Positions 20,378 to 29,221 of a stretch of DNA of 64,000 bases are shown here, in pieces; the stretch's first letter is position 1, and each line of letters begins with the position of its first letter. Made by a program: the position numbers and the translations under genes. The DNA is from DATBVX01 sp963696675 (GTDB lineage: Bacteria; Pseudomonadota; Gammaproteobacteria; Steroidobacterales; Steroidobacteraceae), in contig CAVOLM010000059.1 of the NCBI GenBank assembly GCA_963696675.1, forward strand, positions 60,764 through 124,763, read 5' to 3'. Below the pieces are notes generated by a model. That model made no database searches and had not been told where the DNA came from. It worked only from the letters and a program-made list of their open reading frames with translations.

Positions 20378-21481
20378 ATGAATAACATCGACGAAATCAT
20401 CGGCGAGGTTCGTGCCGGGCGCATGGTCGTGATCATGGACGACGAGGCGCGCGAAAACGAGGCTGACCTGATCATGGCGGGCGAGGCGGCGACGCCTGAG
20501 GCCGTCGCCTTCTTCGTGCGCTATACGAGCGGCATCATCTGCCAACCGATGTTGCGCGAGCGGCTGCAGGAGCTGCGCCTACCGCAAATGGTCCCTGAGA
20601 ACACCGAGTCGCATCGCACGGCGTTCACAATCTCGGTCGACTATCGGCACGGCACGACGACCGGCATCTCGGCGCAGGATCGCGCCAAGACCATTCGCGC
20701 GCTCGCCGATCCGGCGTCGCAGCCCGATGACTTCGCCCGACCCGGGCACATCTTCCCGCTGCGCTACACGGAAGGCGGAGTGCTGTGCCGTGCGGGTCAC
20801 ACCGAAGCGACCGTCGATCTCGTGCGCCTGGCGGGCTTTCGCACCTTCACCGGCATCCTGTGCGAGATCGTCAACGACGATGGCACGATGAAGCGCGGGC
20901 AGCAGCTCCTGCAGTTTGCCGAGACGCATCGCCTCAAGGTCGGATCGATCGCGGACCTGATCCGTTATCGACTGAAGAAGGAGCGTTCGGTGGAGCGCAT
21001 CTCGGAACAGGAAGTGGCAACGGAATTCGGCCGTTTCCGCATGTACTGTTATGAGGACCATGTCAATCGTGACGTGCACATCGCACTGGTCCGCGGAACA
21101 CTCGACGGACCGAATCCGCCCCTGGTGCGCGTACACCTCACGGACACCTTGCGCGACGTGATCGGCATCCGCGGCGATCGTGGCCGGCCGTTGCGCGACG
21201 CGTTGCATCGTATCGCCGAGGAGGGAAGCGGCGCGGTAGTCATCCTGCGCCAGCCGGAAAGTCCGCGTGACCTAATCGAGGCAGTACGCACACTCGAAAC
21301 GAGCAGGACCGGCAGCAGTCGGCATGAGGGCGCACGCGTGCTGCGCACGTACGGCATCGGCGCGCAGATCCTGCAGGATCTCGGTGTGACGCGCATGCGA
21401 GTGCTGAGCGCGCCGCGCCATGTGGTTGGAATCTCGGCTTTCGACCTCGAGATCACCGAATACGTCGACAGTGACTCTTGA
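20378..21481 (+). CDS. ribB: 3,4-dihydroxy-2-butanone 4-phosphate synthase with a degenerate GTP cyclohydrolase II domain (RibBX type)
   Basis: The N-terminal half (to about residue 205) is a normal RibB domain, making the four-carbon precursor of riboflavin from ribulose 5-phosphate: EARENEADLIMAGE, TGISAQDRAKTI and RAGHTEATVDL. The C-terminal half aligns with RibA (EFGRFRMYCYED, YGIGAQILQDLGVTRMR), but the zinc-site stretch that normally reads with three Cys is replaced by LTDTLRDVIGIRGDRGRP, with no Cys. GTP cyclohydrolase II activity is therefore unlikely. Such RibBX proteins are known in gammaproteobacteria and usually coexist with a separate ribA, which is not in this window. No FMN riboswitch is recognisable upstream. 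Confidence 0.9.
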   Translation: MNNIDEIIGEVRAGRMVVIMDDEARENEADLIMAGEAATPEAVAFFVRYTSGIICQPMLRERLQELRLPQMVPENTESHRTAFTISVDYRHGTTTGISAQDRAKTIRALADPASQPDDFARPGHIFPLRYTEGGVLCRAGHTEATVDLVRLAGFRTFTGILCEIVNDDGTMKRGQQLLQFAETHRLKVGSIADLIRYRLKKERSVERISEQEVATEFGRFRMYCYEDHVNRDVHIALVRGTLDGPNPPLVRVHLTDTLRDVIGIRGDRGRPLRDALHRIAEEGSGAVVILRQPESPRDLIEAVRTLETSRTGSSRHEGARVLRTYGIGAQILQDLGVTRMRVLSAPRHVVGISAFDLEITEYVDSDS

Positions 21482-21524
21482 GGGTCGCGGCAGGCCCATC
21501 CGCTATACTGCCGACCTCTCTACC

Positions 21525-22001
21525 ATGAATACCATTCGCACCATTGAAGGCGATCACCTGGCGCGCGACCTGCGCTTCGCAATCGTCGCCTCGCGTTTCA
21601 ATGAATTCATCGTCGAGAGCCTGATCCGCGGTGCGATCGAAACCCTGCAACGCCACGGCGCCGCCGAGAAGCAGATCGAGCTGGTGCGAGTCCCGGGAGC
21701 GTTCGAGATGCCATTGACTGTCAAGAAGCTTCTCGCGGCTCGCCGGCACGACGCCGTGATCGCGCTCGGTGCCGTGATCCGGGGCGCGACACCGCACTTC
21801 CAGTACGTCGCCGGTGAATGCGCGAGTGGACTCTCGCGAGTGGCGCTCGAGACGGGCGTCCCGATCGCGTTCGGTGTGCTCACGACCGACACGATTGAGC
21901 AGGCGGTGGAGCGCGCGGGCGCCAAGAGCGGCAACAAGGGTGCGGAAGCCGCGGTGACCGCGATCGAGATGGCGAATCTCCTGAGGCGCCTGGAAGGCTG
22001 A
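21525..22001 (+). CDS. ribH: 6,7-dimethyl-8-ribityllumazine synthase
   Basis: RibH condenses the RibB and RibD products to the lumazine that riboflavin synthase uses. Signatures are FAIVASRFNEFI, VRVPGAFEMPL, AVIRGATPHFQYVAGE and FGVLTTDTIEQA (with GNKGAEAA). The ATG at 21525 gives 158 residues and the normal start. It follows ribBX after 43 bases and precedes nusB by 10 bases, as in other proteobacterial rib operons. Confidence 0.96.
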   Translation: MNTIRTIEGDHLARDLRFAIVASRFNEFIVESLIRGAIETLQRHGAAEKQIELVRVPGAFEMPLTVKKLLAARRHDAVIALGAVIRGATPHFQYVAGECASGLSRVALETGVPIAFGVLTTDTIEQAVERAGAKSGNKGAEAAVTAIEMANLLRRLEG

Positions 22002-22011
22002 GGGCGGTCGG

Positions 22012-22470
22012 ATGACGGGTTCCCCAGAGATGCGCCCCAGCACTCGCGCACGTTCGGTGGCGCGCAGACTGGCGATGCAGGCGATCTACCAGGCGCAGCT
22101 CAACGCGCAGCCCTGGCAGGACCTGCATCAGCAATTCATGACGAACGAAGACATGCCGCGCGCGGATGGCGAATACTTCCGGGAATTGGTGCAGCAGGTG
22201 TGCGGGTCGCGCGAAGTGCTCGATGCTGACTTGTCTTCGCTCCTCGATCGGCCCACCAAGGATCTCGATCCGGTCGAGCACGCCATCCTGCTGATTGGGC
22301 TCTACGAGCTTAAGGTGCGAAGCGACGTACCTTTTCGCGTCGTGATCAATGAGGGTGTCGGCCTCGCCAAGAAGTTTGGCGCAACCGATGGTCACAAGTA
22401 TGTGAATGCGGTGCTGGATCGTGCGGCTGCGCAACTGCGCGCCGACGAGCGCGGCTCACCCTCGAGCTGA
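22012..22470 (+). CDS. nusB: Transcription antitermination factor NusB
   Basis: NusB binds boxA RNA with ribosomal protein S10 in rRNA antitermination complexes. The 152-residue all-helical protein has SVARRLAMQAIYQAQLN, the core ILLIGLYELKVRSDVPFRVVINEGVGLAKKFG, and KYVNAVLDRAA at the end, all family hallmarks. It lies between ribH and thiL in the same operon. Confidence 0.95.
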   Translation: MTGSPEMRPSTRARSVARRLAMQAIYQAQLNAQPWQDLHQQFMTNEDMPRADGEYFRELVQQVCGSREVLDADLSSLLDRPTKDLDPVEHAILLIGLYELKVRSDVPFRVVINEGVGLAKKFGATDGHKYVNAVLDRAAAQLRADERGSPSS

Positions 22471-22491
22471 GGCGCGCAAGGACGTACATCG

Positions 22492-23460
22492 ATGCACCTC
22501 GGCGAATTCGAGCTGATCAAGCGCTTCTTTGCGGATGCGGGTCCAAGGTGCGAGGACGTCATTCTTGGTATCGGCGACGATGCGGCGCTCGTACGAGTGC
22601 CCGACGGGACCGAACTTGTGGTAACCGTCGATACGATCGTCGCCGGAGTCCACTTTCCAACCGACACCGCGGCGGAAGACATCGGTTACCGGGCGCTGGC
22701 GGTCAACCTCAGTGACATTGCAGCGATGGGCGCAATGCCCGCATGGGCGACGCTCGCATTGACACTGCCAGCTGCAGACGAACGCTGGCTGGAGGGGTTC
22801 TGCGCGGGTTTCTTCTCGTTGGCTCGCGCCCATGACGTCACCCTGATCGGCGGCGACACGACGGCTGGTCCGCTGACGATCACGGTGCAGATCATGGGTC
22901 ACGTCCCGAGCGGAAGGGCACTGCGCCGAGGTGGCGCGCAGCCCGGCGACTCGATCTTCGTGAGCGGACATGTGGGTGACGCGGCCGCGGGCCTGGCGCT
23001 CATCGAGAAGCGGGCAGGGACGTCCCGTGAAGCTCATCGGGATTACCTGATCGAGCGCTTCCTGAGGCCGGTGCCACGGATAGGATTGGGCAGGGCGCTG
23101 CGCGGAGTGGCCTCCGCGATGATCGACGTCTCGGACGGCTTGGCTGCCGACCTCGGCCATATCCTCGAAGCGAGTGGTGTCGGTGCCCGTATCGATCCTG
23201 ATCAATTGCCCCTCTCCCGTGCGCTCAGCGAAACTTTCGAGCCGAAGCGAGTTCTTGAGCTGGCACTCGGCGGCGGAGATGACTACGAGTTGTGCTTCAC
23301 CGTACCGCCCGGCCACGAGGGCCAGATGCCCGGCCTCGAAACGGCAGCAGGTTGCGCTGTGTCCAAGATCGGAGTGATCGAGGCGCGGCCCGGCCTGGTG
23401 CTGGCAGATGGAACTCCGGTCAGTCCGACGGTGCGCGGCTTCGACCATTTCTCGCGCTGA
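22492..23460 (+). CDS. thiL: Thiamine-monophosphate kinase
   Basis: ThiL phosphorylates thiamine monophosphate to the active cofactor thiamine pyrophosphate. Seen are GEFELIKRFF at the start, the metal/ATP site GIGDDAALV, VNLSDIAAMGAMP, the GGDTTAGPLTIT motif and IDVSDGLAADLGHI. Length (322) is normal. It is the last gene of the nrdR-rib-nusB operon and ends in a pair of nested hairpins at 23460-23503. Confidence 0.94.
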   Translation: MHLGEFELIKRFFADAGPRCEDVILGIGDDAALVRVPDGTELVVTVDTIVAGVHFPTDTAAEDIGYRALAVNLSDIAAMGAMPAWATLALTLPAADERWLEGFCAGFFSLARAHDVTLIGGDTTAGPLTITVQIMGHVPSGRALRRGGAQPGDSIFVSGHVGDAAAGLALIEKRAGTSREAHRDYLIERFLRPVPRIGLGRALRGVASAMIDVSDGLAADLGHILEASGVGARIDPDQLPLSRALSETFEPKRVLELALGGGDDYELCFTVPPGHEGQMPGLETAAGCAVSKIGVIEARPGLVLADGTPVSPTVRGFDHFSR

Positions 23461-23503
23461 ACGGCCCTCGGGGAATCCCTGAGGGCAGGGCTCGGAGGCC
23501 GTT
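23460..23503 (+). terminator. Nested hairpins after thiL
   Basis: An outer stem AACGGCC (23460-23466)/GGCCGTT (23497-23503) encloses an inner hairpin CTCGGGG...CCCTGAG at 23467-23483. No T-run follows, so this is not a textbook intrinsic terminator, but it sits exactly at the thiL stop codon and probably ends or processes the operon transcript. Confidence 0.4.
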
Positions 23504-23534
23504 CAAATATCTCAGAATTTGCGTGCACCCGGCC

Positions 23535-23554
23535 TTCCCGCGACCACGCGGGAA
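23535..23554. other. Perfect 8-bp hairpin upstream of the kinase gene
   Basis: TTCCCGCG (23535-23542) and CGCGGGAA (23547-23554) pair around a 4-base loop ACCA. It overlaps an in-frame ATG at 23554, which argues against that ATG as the kinase start. It could be a terminator stem without a T-run or an RNA control element for the kinase. Confidence 0.4.
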
Positions 23555-23676
23555 TGATCCGGGAGTTACGTCACAGATCGCTGCTGACCCCATCCGTATC
23601 CTGCCGCCCGAACTGCGCATGGGGAGCCATCATTCGTAATCTGATCGCAGAGCGCTCCGCACGGCCGGGAAGCGGC

Positions 23677-24942
23677 GTGCCGGAGAAAATCGGCAAGTAC
23701 GTCATCATCAACGAGGTCGGTCGCGGCAGCACCGGCGTCGTCTACCTTTCGCATGATCCGTACTACGGCCGCGACGTCGCGATCAAGGTCTACAACATGG
23801 AGACCGGCGGGGACGAGGAGCGCGCCAAGGTGGCGCGCAAGATGTTCCTGTCCGAGGCCCACATGGTGGGCATGCTGCAGCATCCGAACATCCTGCCGAT
23901 CTACGACGCGGGCGAGGAGAACGGCCACTGCTACATCGTGACCGAGCACGTGCAGGGCGCGCGCACGCTGGTCGCGTATTGCCGTCCCGACAACCTGCTG
24001 CGCGTCGATGATGCGGTGGAGATCATGTTCAAGTGCGCCAAGGCGCTGCACTACGCGCATGGCCGCGGCGTGATCCACCGCGACATCAAGCCGAGCAACA
24101 TCATGCTCACGACCGACAGCGACGTGCGCATCATCGACTTCGGCATCGCGCTGGTCGCGGACTCCGACATCTCGCGCATCGAGGGCATCGCCGGCAGCCC
24201 GAGCTACATGTCGCCGGAGCAGGTGCAGAACGCCGAGATCAGCCACCGCTCGGACCTGTACTCGCTCGGCGCGGTGATGTACGAGCTGCTGACCGGCTTC
24301 CGACCGTTTCGCGCCGGCAATCTTTCCAAGCTCCTGCACCAGATCGTGTACGCGACACCGCCGCCGATCCACACGATGCGCAAGGAGATTCCGGAGGAGC
24401 TGGAGAACGTCGTCGCTACGGCGCTGCAGAAGGAGCCGGACAAGCGCTACAAGAGCGGCCTGGATTTTGCCGCCGAGCTCACGCGCGTGCACCAGAAGCT
24501 GCGCGCGCAGTACGAGCAGATCGACAGCCAGCAGCAGTTCGATCTGCTCCGCCGGCTGAAGTTCTTCCATGATTTCTCGCACGGAGAGATCTGGGAGGTG
24601 CTGCGTGCGAGCAGCTGGCAGGAGTACACGAACGCCGAGGAGATCGTCAAGGAAGGCGAGATGGATGATCGCTTCTACATCATCGTCTCGGGCCACGTGA
24701 AGGTGGAACGCCACGGCACCGAGGTCGGTCGCCTCGCCAGCGGCGACTGCTTCGGTGAGACGAGCTACGTGCGCGGCGCCAAGCGTACCGCGACAATCAA
24801 GGCGGATGGCGAAGTCACGGTGATGAAGGTGAGCTCGACGCTTCTCGAGCAGGTCTCCGCTTCCTGTCAACTGCGATTCAACAAGGTGTTTCTGCGCAGC
24901 CTCATCGGCCGGCTGCAACACGCCGAGCGCAAAGCCGGCTGA
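23677..24942 (+). CDS. Ser/Thr protein kinase with C-terminal cyclic-nucleotide-binding domain
   Basis: The kinase domain (about residues 6-270) has a full set of motifs: glycine loop VGRGSTGVVYL, catalytic Lys in VAIKVY (about 35), HRDIKPSNIML (about 134), IDFGIA and YMSPEQV. Residues about 295-415 form a cyclic-nucleotide-binding fold (VKEGEMDDRFYIIVSGHVKVE, SGDCFGETSYVRGAKRTATIKA). This suggests a soluble kinase controlled by cAMP, cGMP or another cyclic nucleotide. I start it at GTG 23677 (GGGAAG just upstream, protein MPEKIGKY, 421 residues); an in-frame ATG at 23554 adds 41 residues without domain features and lies in a hairpin. Confidence 0.88.
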   Translation: MPEKIGKYVIINEVGRGSTGVVYLSHDPYYGRDVAIKVYNMETGGDEERAKVARKMFLSEAHMVGMLQHPNILPIYDAGEENGHCYIVTEHVQGARTLVAYCRPDNLLRVDDAVEIMFKCAKALHYAHGRGVIHRDIKPSNIMLTTDSDVRIIDFGIALVADSDISRIEGIAGSPSYMSPEQVQNAEISHRSDLYSLGAVMYELLTGFRPFRAGNLSKLLHQIVYATPPPIHTMRKEIPEELENVVATALQKEPDKRYKSGLDFAAELTRVHQKLRAQYEQIDSQQQFDLLRRLKFFHDFSHGEIWEVLRASSWQEYTNAEEIVKEGEMDDRFYIIVSGHVKVERHGTEVGRLASGDCFGETSYVRGAKRTATIKADGEVTVMKVSSTLLEQVSASCQLRFNKVFLRSLIGRLQHAERKAG

Positions 24943-24997
24943 GTGGCGGCTTCTCGCCGCGTTCACGTCGCGCGGCTCCGGGTTCAGTCAGGCGCCT

Positions 24998-25831
24998 CTA
25001 TTTCGGCTTCGAGCCGCGTTTTTCCTTGTCGTTCTCGATCAGGGCGTAGGCCGAGTGGTTGTGGATCGATTCGAAGTTCTCCGATTCGACCACGTAGGCC
25101 AGTACGCGCTCGTCGCGGTTCAGTTGCAGCGCGATGTCGCGCACCATGTCCTCGACGAACTTCGGATTGTCATAAGCGTGCTCGGTCACGTACTTCTCAT
25201 CCGGGCGCTTGAGAATGCCGTATAGCTCGCATGAGGCTTCCTTCTCGGCGATGTCGATCAGCTCCTCGATCCAGACGTGCTCGCGGATGCGCACCGTGAG
25301 TGTGATGTGCGAACGCTGGTTGTGCGCGCCGTAGTCGGAGATCTTCTTTGAACACGGGCACAGACTCGTCACCGCGACGACCACCTTGATCCAAATATCT
25401 GTGCGTCCCTCGTGCCGCTCGCCGATCAGTGAGGCGCGATAGTCCATGAGGCTTTCGACACCCGACACCGGTGCTTTCTTCATCACGAAATACGGGAACG
25501 ACATCTCGATGTGCCCCGAGTCGGCATCCAGCCGGCGGGTCATTTCCTCGAGCAACGCGCGGAACGAGTCCACCGAGATCTCGCGTTCGTGGTGCAGGAT
25601 CTCAATGAAGCGCGACATGTGCGTGCCTTTGAAGTCGTGGGGGAGGTTCACGTACATGTTGAAATTGGCGATGGTGTGCTGCTCGCCGCTGGAGCGGTCC
25701 TTGACGCGCACCGGGTGATACACATCCTTCACGCCGACCCGGTTGATCGGGATGCGGCGTGTGTCGGCACGATTCTGCACATCCTCGATGCCGACCACGG
25801 TGGGTTTGCGGGTTCTGGCTGGCGCGTCCAT
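24998..25831 (-). CDS. folE2: GTP cyclohydrolase I, type IB (FolE2)
   Basis: FolE2 converts GTP to 7,8-dihydroneopterin triphosphate for folate and related pteridines, and can use metals other than zinc. The 277-residue chain shows the family core: the active Cys region SLCPCSKKISDYGAHNQRSHITL, FNMYVNLPHDFKGTHMSRF and ENFESIHNHSAYA. It is unrelated in fold motif to classic FolE. It lies downstream of dxs on the same strand, 86 bases away. FolE2 is often made when zinc is scarce, but no Zur box was recognised. Confidence 0.95.
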   Translation of the reverse strand: MDAPARTRKPTVVGIEDVQNRADTRRIPINRVGVKDVYHPVRVKDRSSGEQHTIANFNMYVNLPHDFKGTHMSRFIEILHHEREISVDSFRALLEEMTRRLDADSGHIEMSFPYFVMKKAPVSGVESLMDYRASLIGERHEGRTDIWIKVVVAVTSLCPCSKKISDYGAHNQRSHITLTVRIREHVWIEELIDIAEKEASCELYGILKRPDEKYVTEHAYDNPKFVEDMVRDIALQLNRDERVLAYVVESENFESIHNHSAYALIENDKEKRGSKPK

Positions 25832-25917
25832 TACGATTCTCGAATGACCTTGCGGGGGAGGTGGATTATACGCACGCGGCAGCGGGCGCTCACTGAGCGG
25901 CGTCGGCTATCGCGATC

Positions 25918-27817
25918 TCATGCGGAGACGGGTGCGGCGGGCGCGAGCCCCGACCGTTGCCAGAAGCGGTCGATCGCTGCCTCCAGCGCTGCCGGATCGA
26001 GCCCGGCCATTTTCAGGCAGTCTTCGCGCGAGCCGTGCTCCACGAATCGGTCTGGAATTCCAAGATGCAGGAGCGGCATTTGTATGTTGCGCGCGGCGAG
26101 TAGTTCCCCGACCGCAGCACCGGCGCCGCCGGCGATCGCGTTCTCTTCGATGGTGACGAACGCCACGTGACGCGCGGCAAGCCGTTCCACCAGATCTTCG
26201 TCCAGCGGCTTGATGAACCGCATGTTGACAAGCGTGGCATCGAGGCGTTCGGCGATACGCTCTGCCGGTGCGACCATCGTTCCAAACGCGAGGATTGCCA
26301 GGCCGCTGCGTCCTTCGCGTCGCGGCTGAGCGCGGCCGACCGGTAGGGCCTGCATGCTCTTCCTGGATGGCGACGCCCGGCCCCTGACCGCGCGGATAAC
26401 GCACCGCCGCCGGCTGATCGAGGGTCGTGGCGGTGTAGAGCATCTGGCGACACTCGTTTTCATCTGCCGGCGCCATGACGACCATGTTCGGAATGCAGCG
26501 CAGGTAGCTGAGATCGTAATTGCCCTGGTGAGTCACGCCATCGCCGCCCACCAGCCCGGCGCGATCGATCGCAAACAACACCGGAAGCTTCTGTAGGGCG
26601 ACGTCATGGATGAGCTGGTCGTAGCCGCGTTGCAGGAACGTCGAGTAGATCGCCACTACCGGACGGGCGCCTTCGCATGCGAGGCCCGCGGCGAAGGTCA
26701 CGGCGTGCTGCTCGGCAATCGCGACGTCGAAGTAGCGCTCGGGGAAGCGCTTCTCGAATTCGACCAGGCCCGAGCCTTCGCGCATCGCCGGCGTGATGCC
26801 GACGATACGTGCATCGCGCTCCGCGATGTCGCACAGCCATTGTCCGAAGACCTGCGAATAGGTCGGCCCGCTCGCCTTTTCCTTGTAGATCGTGCCGCTG
26901 ACAGGATCGAAGGGTCCGGGGCCGTGCCACTTGATCGGGTCGGCTTCCGCCGGCGGATACCCTTTGCCTTTGCGGGTCGCGATGTGCAGCAGCTGCGGGC
27001 CATGCAGCCCCTTGAGGTTGCGCAGCGTACGCGTCAGCGCCTTCAGATCATGCCCGTCGATGGGCCCGATGTAGTTCCAGCCCATCTCCTCGAACATCGT
27101 GCCCGGCAGCACCATGCCCTTCATGTGCTCCTCGGAGCGGCGCGCGAGCTCCCACGCCGTGGGCATCTGCCGCAACACTTTCTTGCTGCCCTCGCGCAGT
27201 CCTGCGTACAGCTTCCCCGAGAGCACCTTGGCGAAATAATTGGAAAGCGCGCCGACATTTTCGGAAATCGACATGTCGTTGTCGTTGAGGATCACGAGCA
27301 GGTCGACATCGAGGCTCCCCGCGTGGTTGAGCGCCTCGAATGCCAGGCCAGCGCTCATCGCACCATCGCCGATCACTGCGACGACGCGGCGCTTTTCGCC
27401 CGCGCGCGCCGCACCGATTGCCATGCCGAGCGCTGCGCTGATCGAGGTACTCGAATGGCCCACGCCAAAGGTGTCGAACACGCTCTCGGCGCGTGATGGG
27501 AAGGGCGCGAGACCGCCGGTCTGCTTGATGGTGTGCAAGCGTTCGCGTCGCCCGGTCAGGACCTTGTGCGGATACGCCTGGTGACCCACGTCCCACACGA
27601 TGCGATCGACGGGCGTGTCGTAAACATAATGAAGTGCAATCGTGAGCTCGACGGTGCCGAGGCCCGCGGCAAAGTGGCCGCCGCGTGTCGCCACCGTCTG
27701 GATGAGAAACGTGCGCAGCTCCGCGGCCAGCGCTTCGAGCTCGCCCGCCGGGAGTTTGCGCAGGTCGGCAGGTGAGCGAATCGCATCGAGCAGGGGATAT
27801 TGAGGCTCGTCAGCCAT
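25918..27817 (-). CDS. dxs: 1-deoxy-D-xylulose-5-phosphate synthase (one frame break)
   Basis: DXS is the thiamine-pyrophosphate enzyme that starts the MEP isoprenoid pathway from pyruvate and glyceraldehyde 3-phosphate. Motifs include VWDVGHQAYPHKVLTG, the TPP-binding GDGAMSAGLAFEALNHAG...NDNDMSIS, and ITPAMREGSGL. The frame breaks near 26356. Removing one base joins GVAIQEE to MQALPVGRAQPRREGRSGLAILAFGTM, giving a normal transketolase C-terminal domain to the TGA at 25918. Length after repair is about 632 residues, as usual. The ATG at 27817 starts MADEPQYPLLD. Confidence 0.92.
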
Positions 27818-27855
27818 GTAGTGCAGTGTACTAGTGGGGGCAGCGTGGCGGCGAA

Positions 27856-28758
27856 TCAGCTGTCGCGCTCGATGACGAAGTCCGCGAGCCAGCGCAGGTT
27901 GTCGGCGCCGGGTCCGAAGTCCCGCAGACTCTCGATCGCGTACGCGTGCAGCTCGCGGCAGCGGCGCTTGGAAGCCTCCAGCCCAATCACGCTTGGATAG
28001 GTGGGCTTGTCCTTGGCCCGGTCCGCGCCAGTCGGCTTGCCGATCGTCGCTGGATCACCTTCTACATCGAGGATGTCGTCCTGGACCTGGAAGGCGAGCC
28101 CGATATAGCGCGCAAACTGATCGAGTACTGCGTAGCGCCGCGCATCGATGTCTTGTGCGAGCGCAGGCAACAGCACGCTCGCCCGGATGAGCGCCCCGGT
28201 CTTGCGACTGTGCATTTCTTCCAGCTCGCTCACGGACAAGTGCCGACCGACAGCGCCGAGATCGAGTGCCTGTCCGCCCGCCATTCCCGCCGTACCGCTT
28301 GCCTCCGAGAGCAGATCGATCAGCCGCACGCGGGTGTGCGGCTCGTTTTGCAATGACGGATCGACGGCGAGAATCCGGAATGCGAGCACCTGCAACGCAT
28401 CGCCGACCAGGATTGCGGTCGCCTCATCGAATGCCTTGTGAACCGTGGGTCGCCCGCGCCGCAGATCGTCGTCATCCATTGCGGGCAGATCATCATGCAC
28501 CAACGAATAGGCGTGGATCAGCTCGACGGCCGCTGCTGGCGGGTCGAGTCGCGCGAGGTCGGCGCCCAGGGCCTCGCCGGTGGCGTATACAAGCACCGGG
28601 CGCAAGCGCTTGCCTGAGCCGAGAACGCTGTAACGCAGCGCGCTGTGCAGCCGCTGCGGCACGCGGTCTGCGGCGGGCAGCCAATGTTCGAGCACCGCCT
28701 CGATGCGGGCGCGGTACTCGGCAATCCGCCGAGGAAGTGCGAGGGAATTGGAAATCAA
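27856..28758 (-). CDS. ispA: Farnesyl diphosphate synthase (short-chain polyprenyl synthetase)
   Basis: IspA condenses IPP with DMAPP and GPP to make farnesyl diphosphate. The first Asp-rich motif is in HDDLPAMDDDDLRRGRPTVHK and the second in AFQVQDDILDVEGD. The 300-residue length fits. It stands between xseB (16 bases upstream) and dxs (38 bases downstream) on the minus strand, the widespread xseB-ispA-dxs operon. Confidence 0.95.
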   Translation of the reverse strand: MISNSLALPRRIAEYRARIEAVLEHWLPAADRVPQRLHSALRYSVLGSGKRLRPVLVYATGEALGADLARLDPPAAAVELIHAYSLVHDDLPAMDDDDLRRGRPTVHKAFDEATAILVGDALQVLAFRILAVDPSLQNEPHTRVRLIDLLSEASGTAGMAGGQALDLGAVGRHLSVSELEEMHSRKTGALIRASVLLPALAQDIDARRYAVLDQFARYIGLAFQVQDDILDVEGDPATIGKPTGADRAKDKPTYPSVIGLEASKRRCRELHAYAIESLRDFGPGADNLRWLADFVIERDS

Positions 28759-28773
28759 CGAAGGCGGTCCAGA

Positions 28774-29025
28774 TCAGGATTCAGGCTCGAAATCCTCGAC
28801 CACATCCTCGGCCTCATTCTCGCCCGCCGGCTTGAGTAGGATTTCGACTTTCTGCTCCGCTGCCTTGAGCGCCGTCTGGCACGAGCGCGCAAGGGTCACG
28901 CCACGCTCGAAGTGCTTGAGCGATTCCTCGAGCGTCAGCTCACCTCGTTCAAGACGCTCGATGAGTGCTTCGAGCTCGGCCATGCACTGCTCGAAGTCGG
29001 GAAGTTTCTCTTTGCGTGCTGTCAT
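28774..29025 (-). CDS. xseB: Exodeoxyribonuclease VII small subunit
   Basis: XseB is the small helical subunit of exonuclease VII. The 83-residue chain has the hallmark FEQCMAELEALIERLERGELTLEESLKHFERGV, a coiled-coil hairpin, followed by CQTALKAAEQKVEILL. It is the first gene of the xseB-ispA-dxs set. Confidence 0.94.
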   Translation of the reverse strand: MTARKEKLPDFEQCMAELEALIERLERGELTLEESLKHFERGVTLARSCQTALKAAEQKVEILLKPAGENEAEDVVEDFEPES

Positions 29026-29125
29026 GAAGATTGAGTCAAAGCCTGACGCGTGTGTTTCAGAGCGCGCGTAAGGTACACAGGCGCTCGGACGAGGGTCAAT
29101 TCGAAGCCGTGCAACGTCTTTAGCG

Positions 29126-29154
29126 TTGACTTCACCTCGGGCCGAGTCTAGATT
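29126..29154 (+). promoter_or_regulatory. Sigma-70-type promoter of the rubrerythrin operon
   Basis: TTGACT at 29126-29131 and TAGATT at 29149-29154 are separated by exactly 17 bases. The predicted start point, around 29161, falls at the left edge of the palindrome at 29162-29174. The promoter faces the rubrerythrin gene 68 bases further on. Confidence 0.6.
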
Positions 29155-29161
29155 CAGCCGC

Positions 29162-29174
29162 TAGAATGATTCTA
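29162..29174. promoter_or_regulatory. Fur-family-like operator (13-bp palindrome) at the rubrerythrin start site
   Basis: TAGAATGATTCTA is a perfect palindrome with one central base. Its AGAAT-N-ATTCT core resembles operators of Fur-family regulators (PerR and Irr type). It overlaps the predicted transcription start, where bound protein would block initiation. Rubrerythrins are classic peroxide- and iron-linked targets of such regulators. The regulator itself is not in the window. Confidence 0.5.
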
Positions 29175-29221
29175 AGGACTTGTCCAACTTTGTGATGGCT
29201 TAACGCCGGAGGATTGCGTTT

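Noticed and set aside
23566..24966. 466-codon open frame antisense to the Ser/Thr kinase
   Set aside because: Strong high-GC shadow frame; its translation is repetitive in Leu, Arg, Val and Asp with no domain, while the plus strand encodes all kinase motifs.
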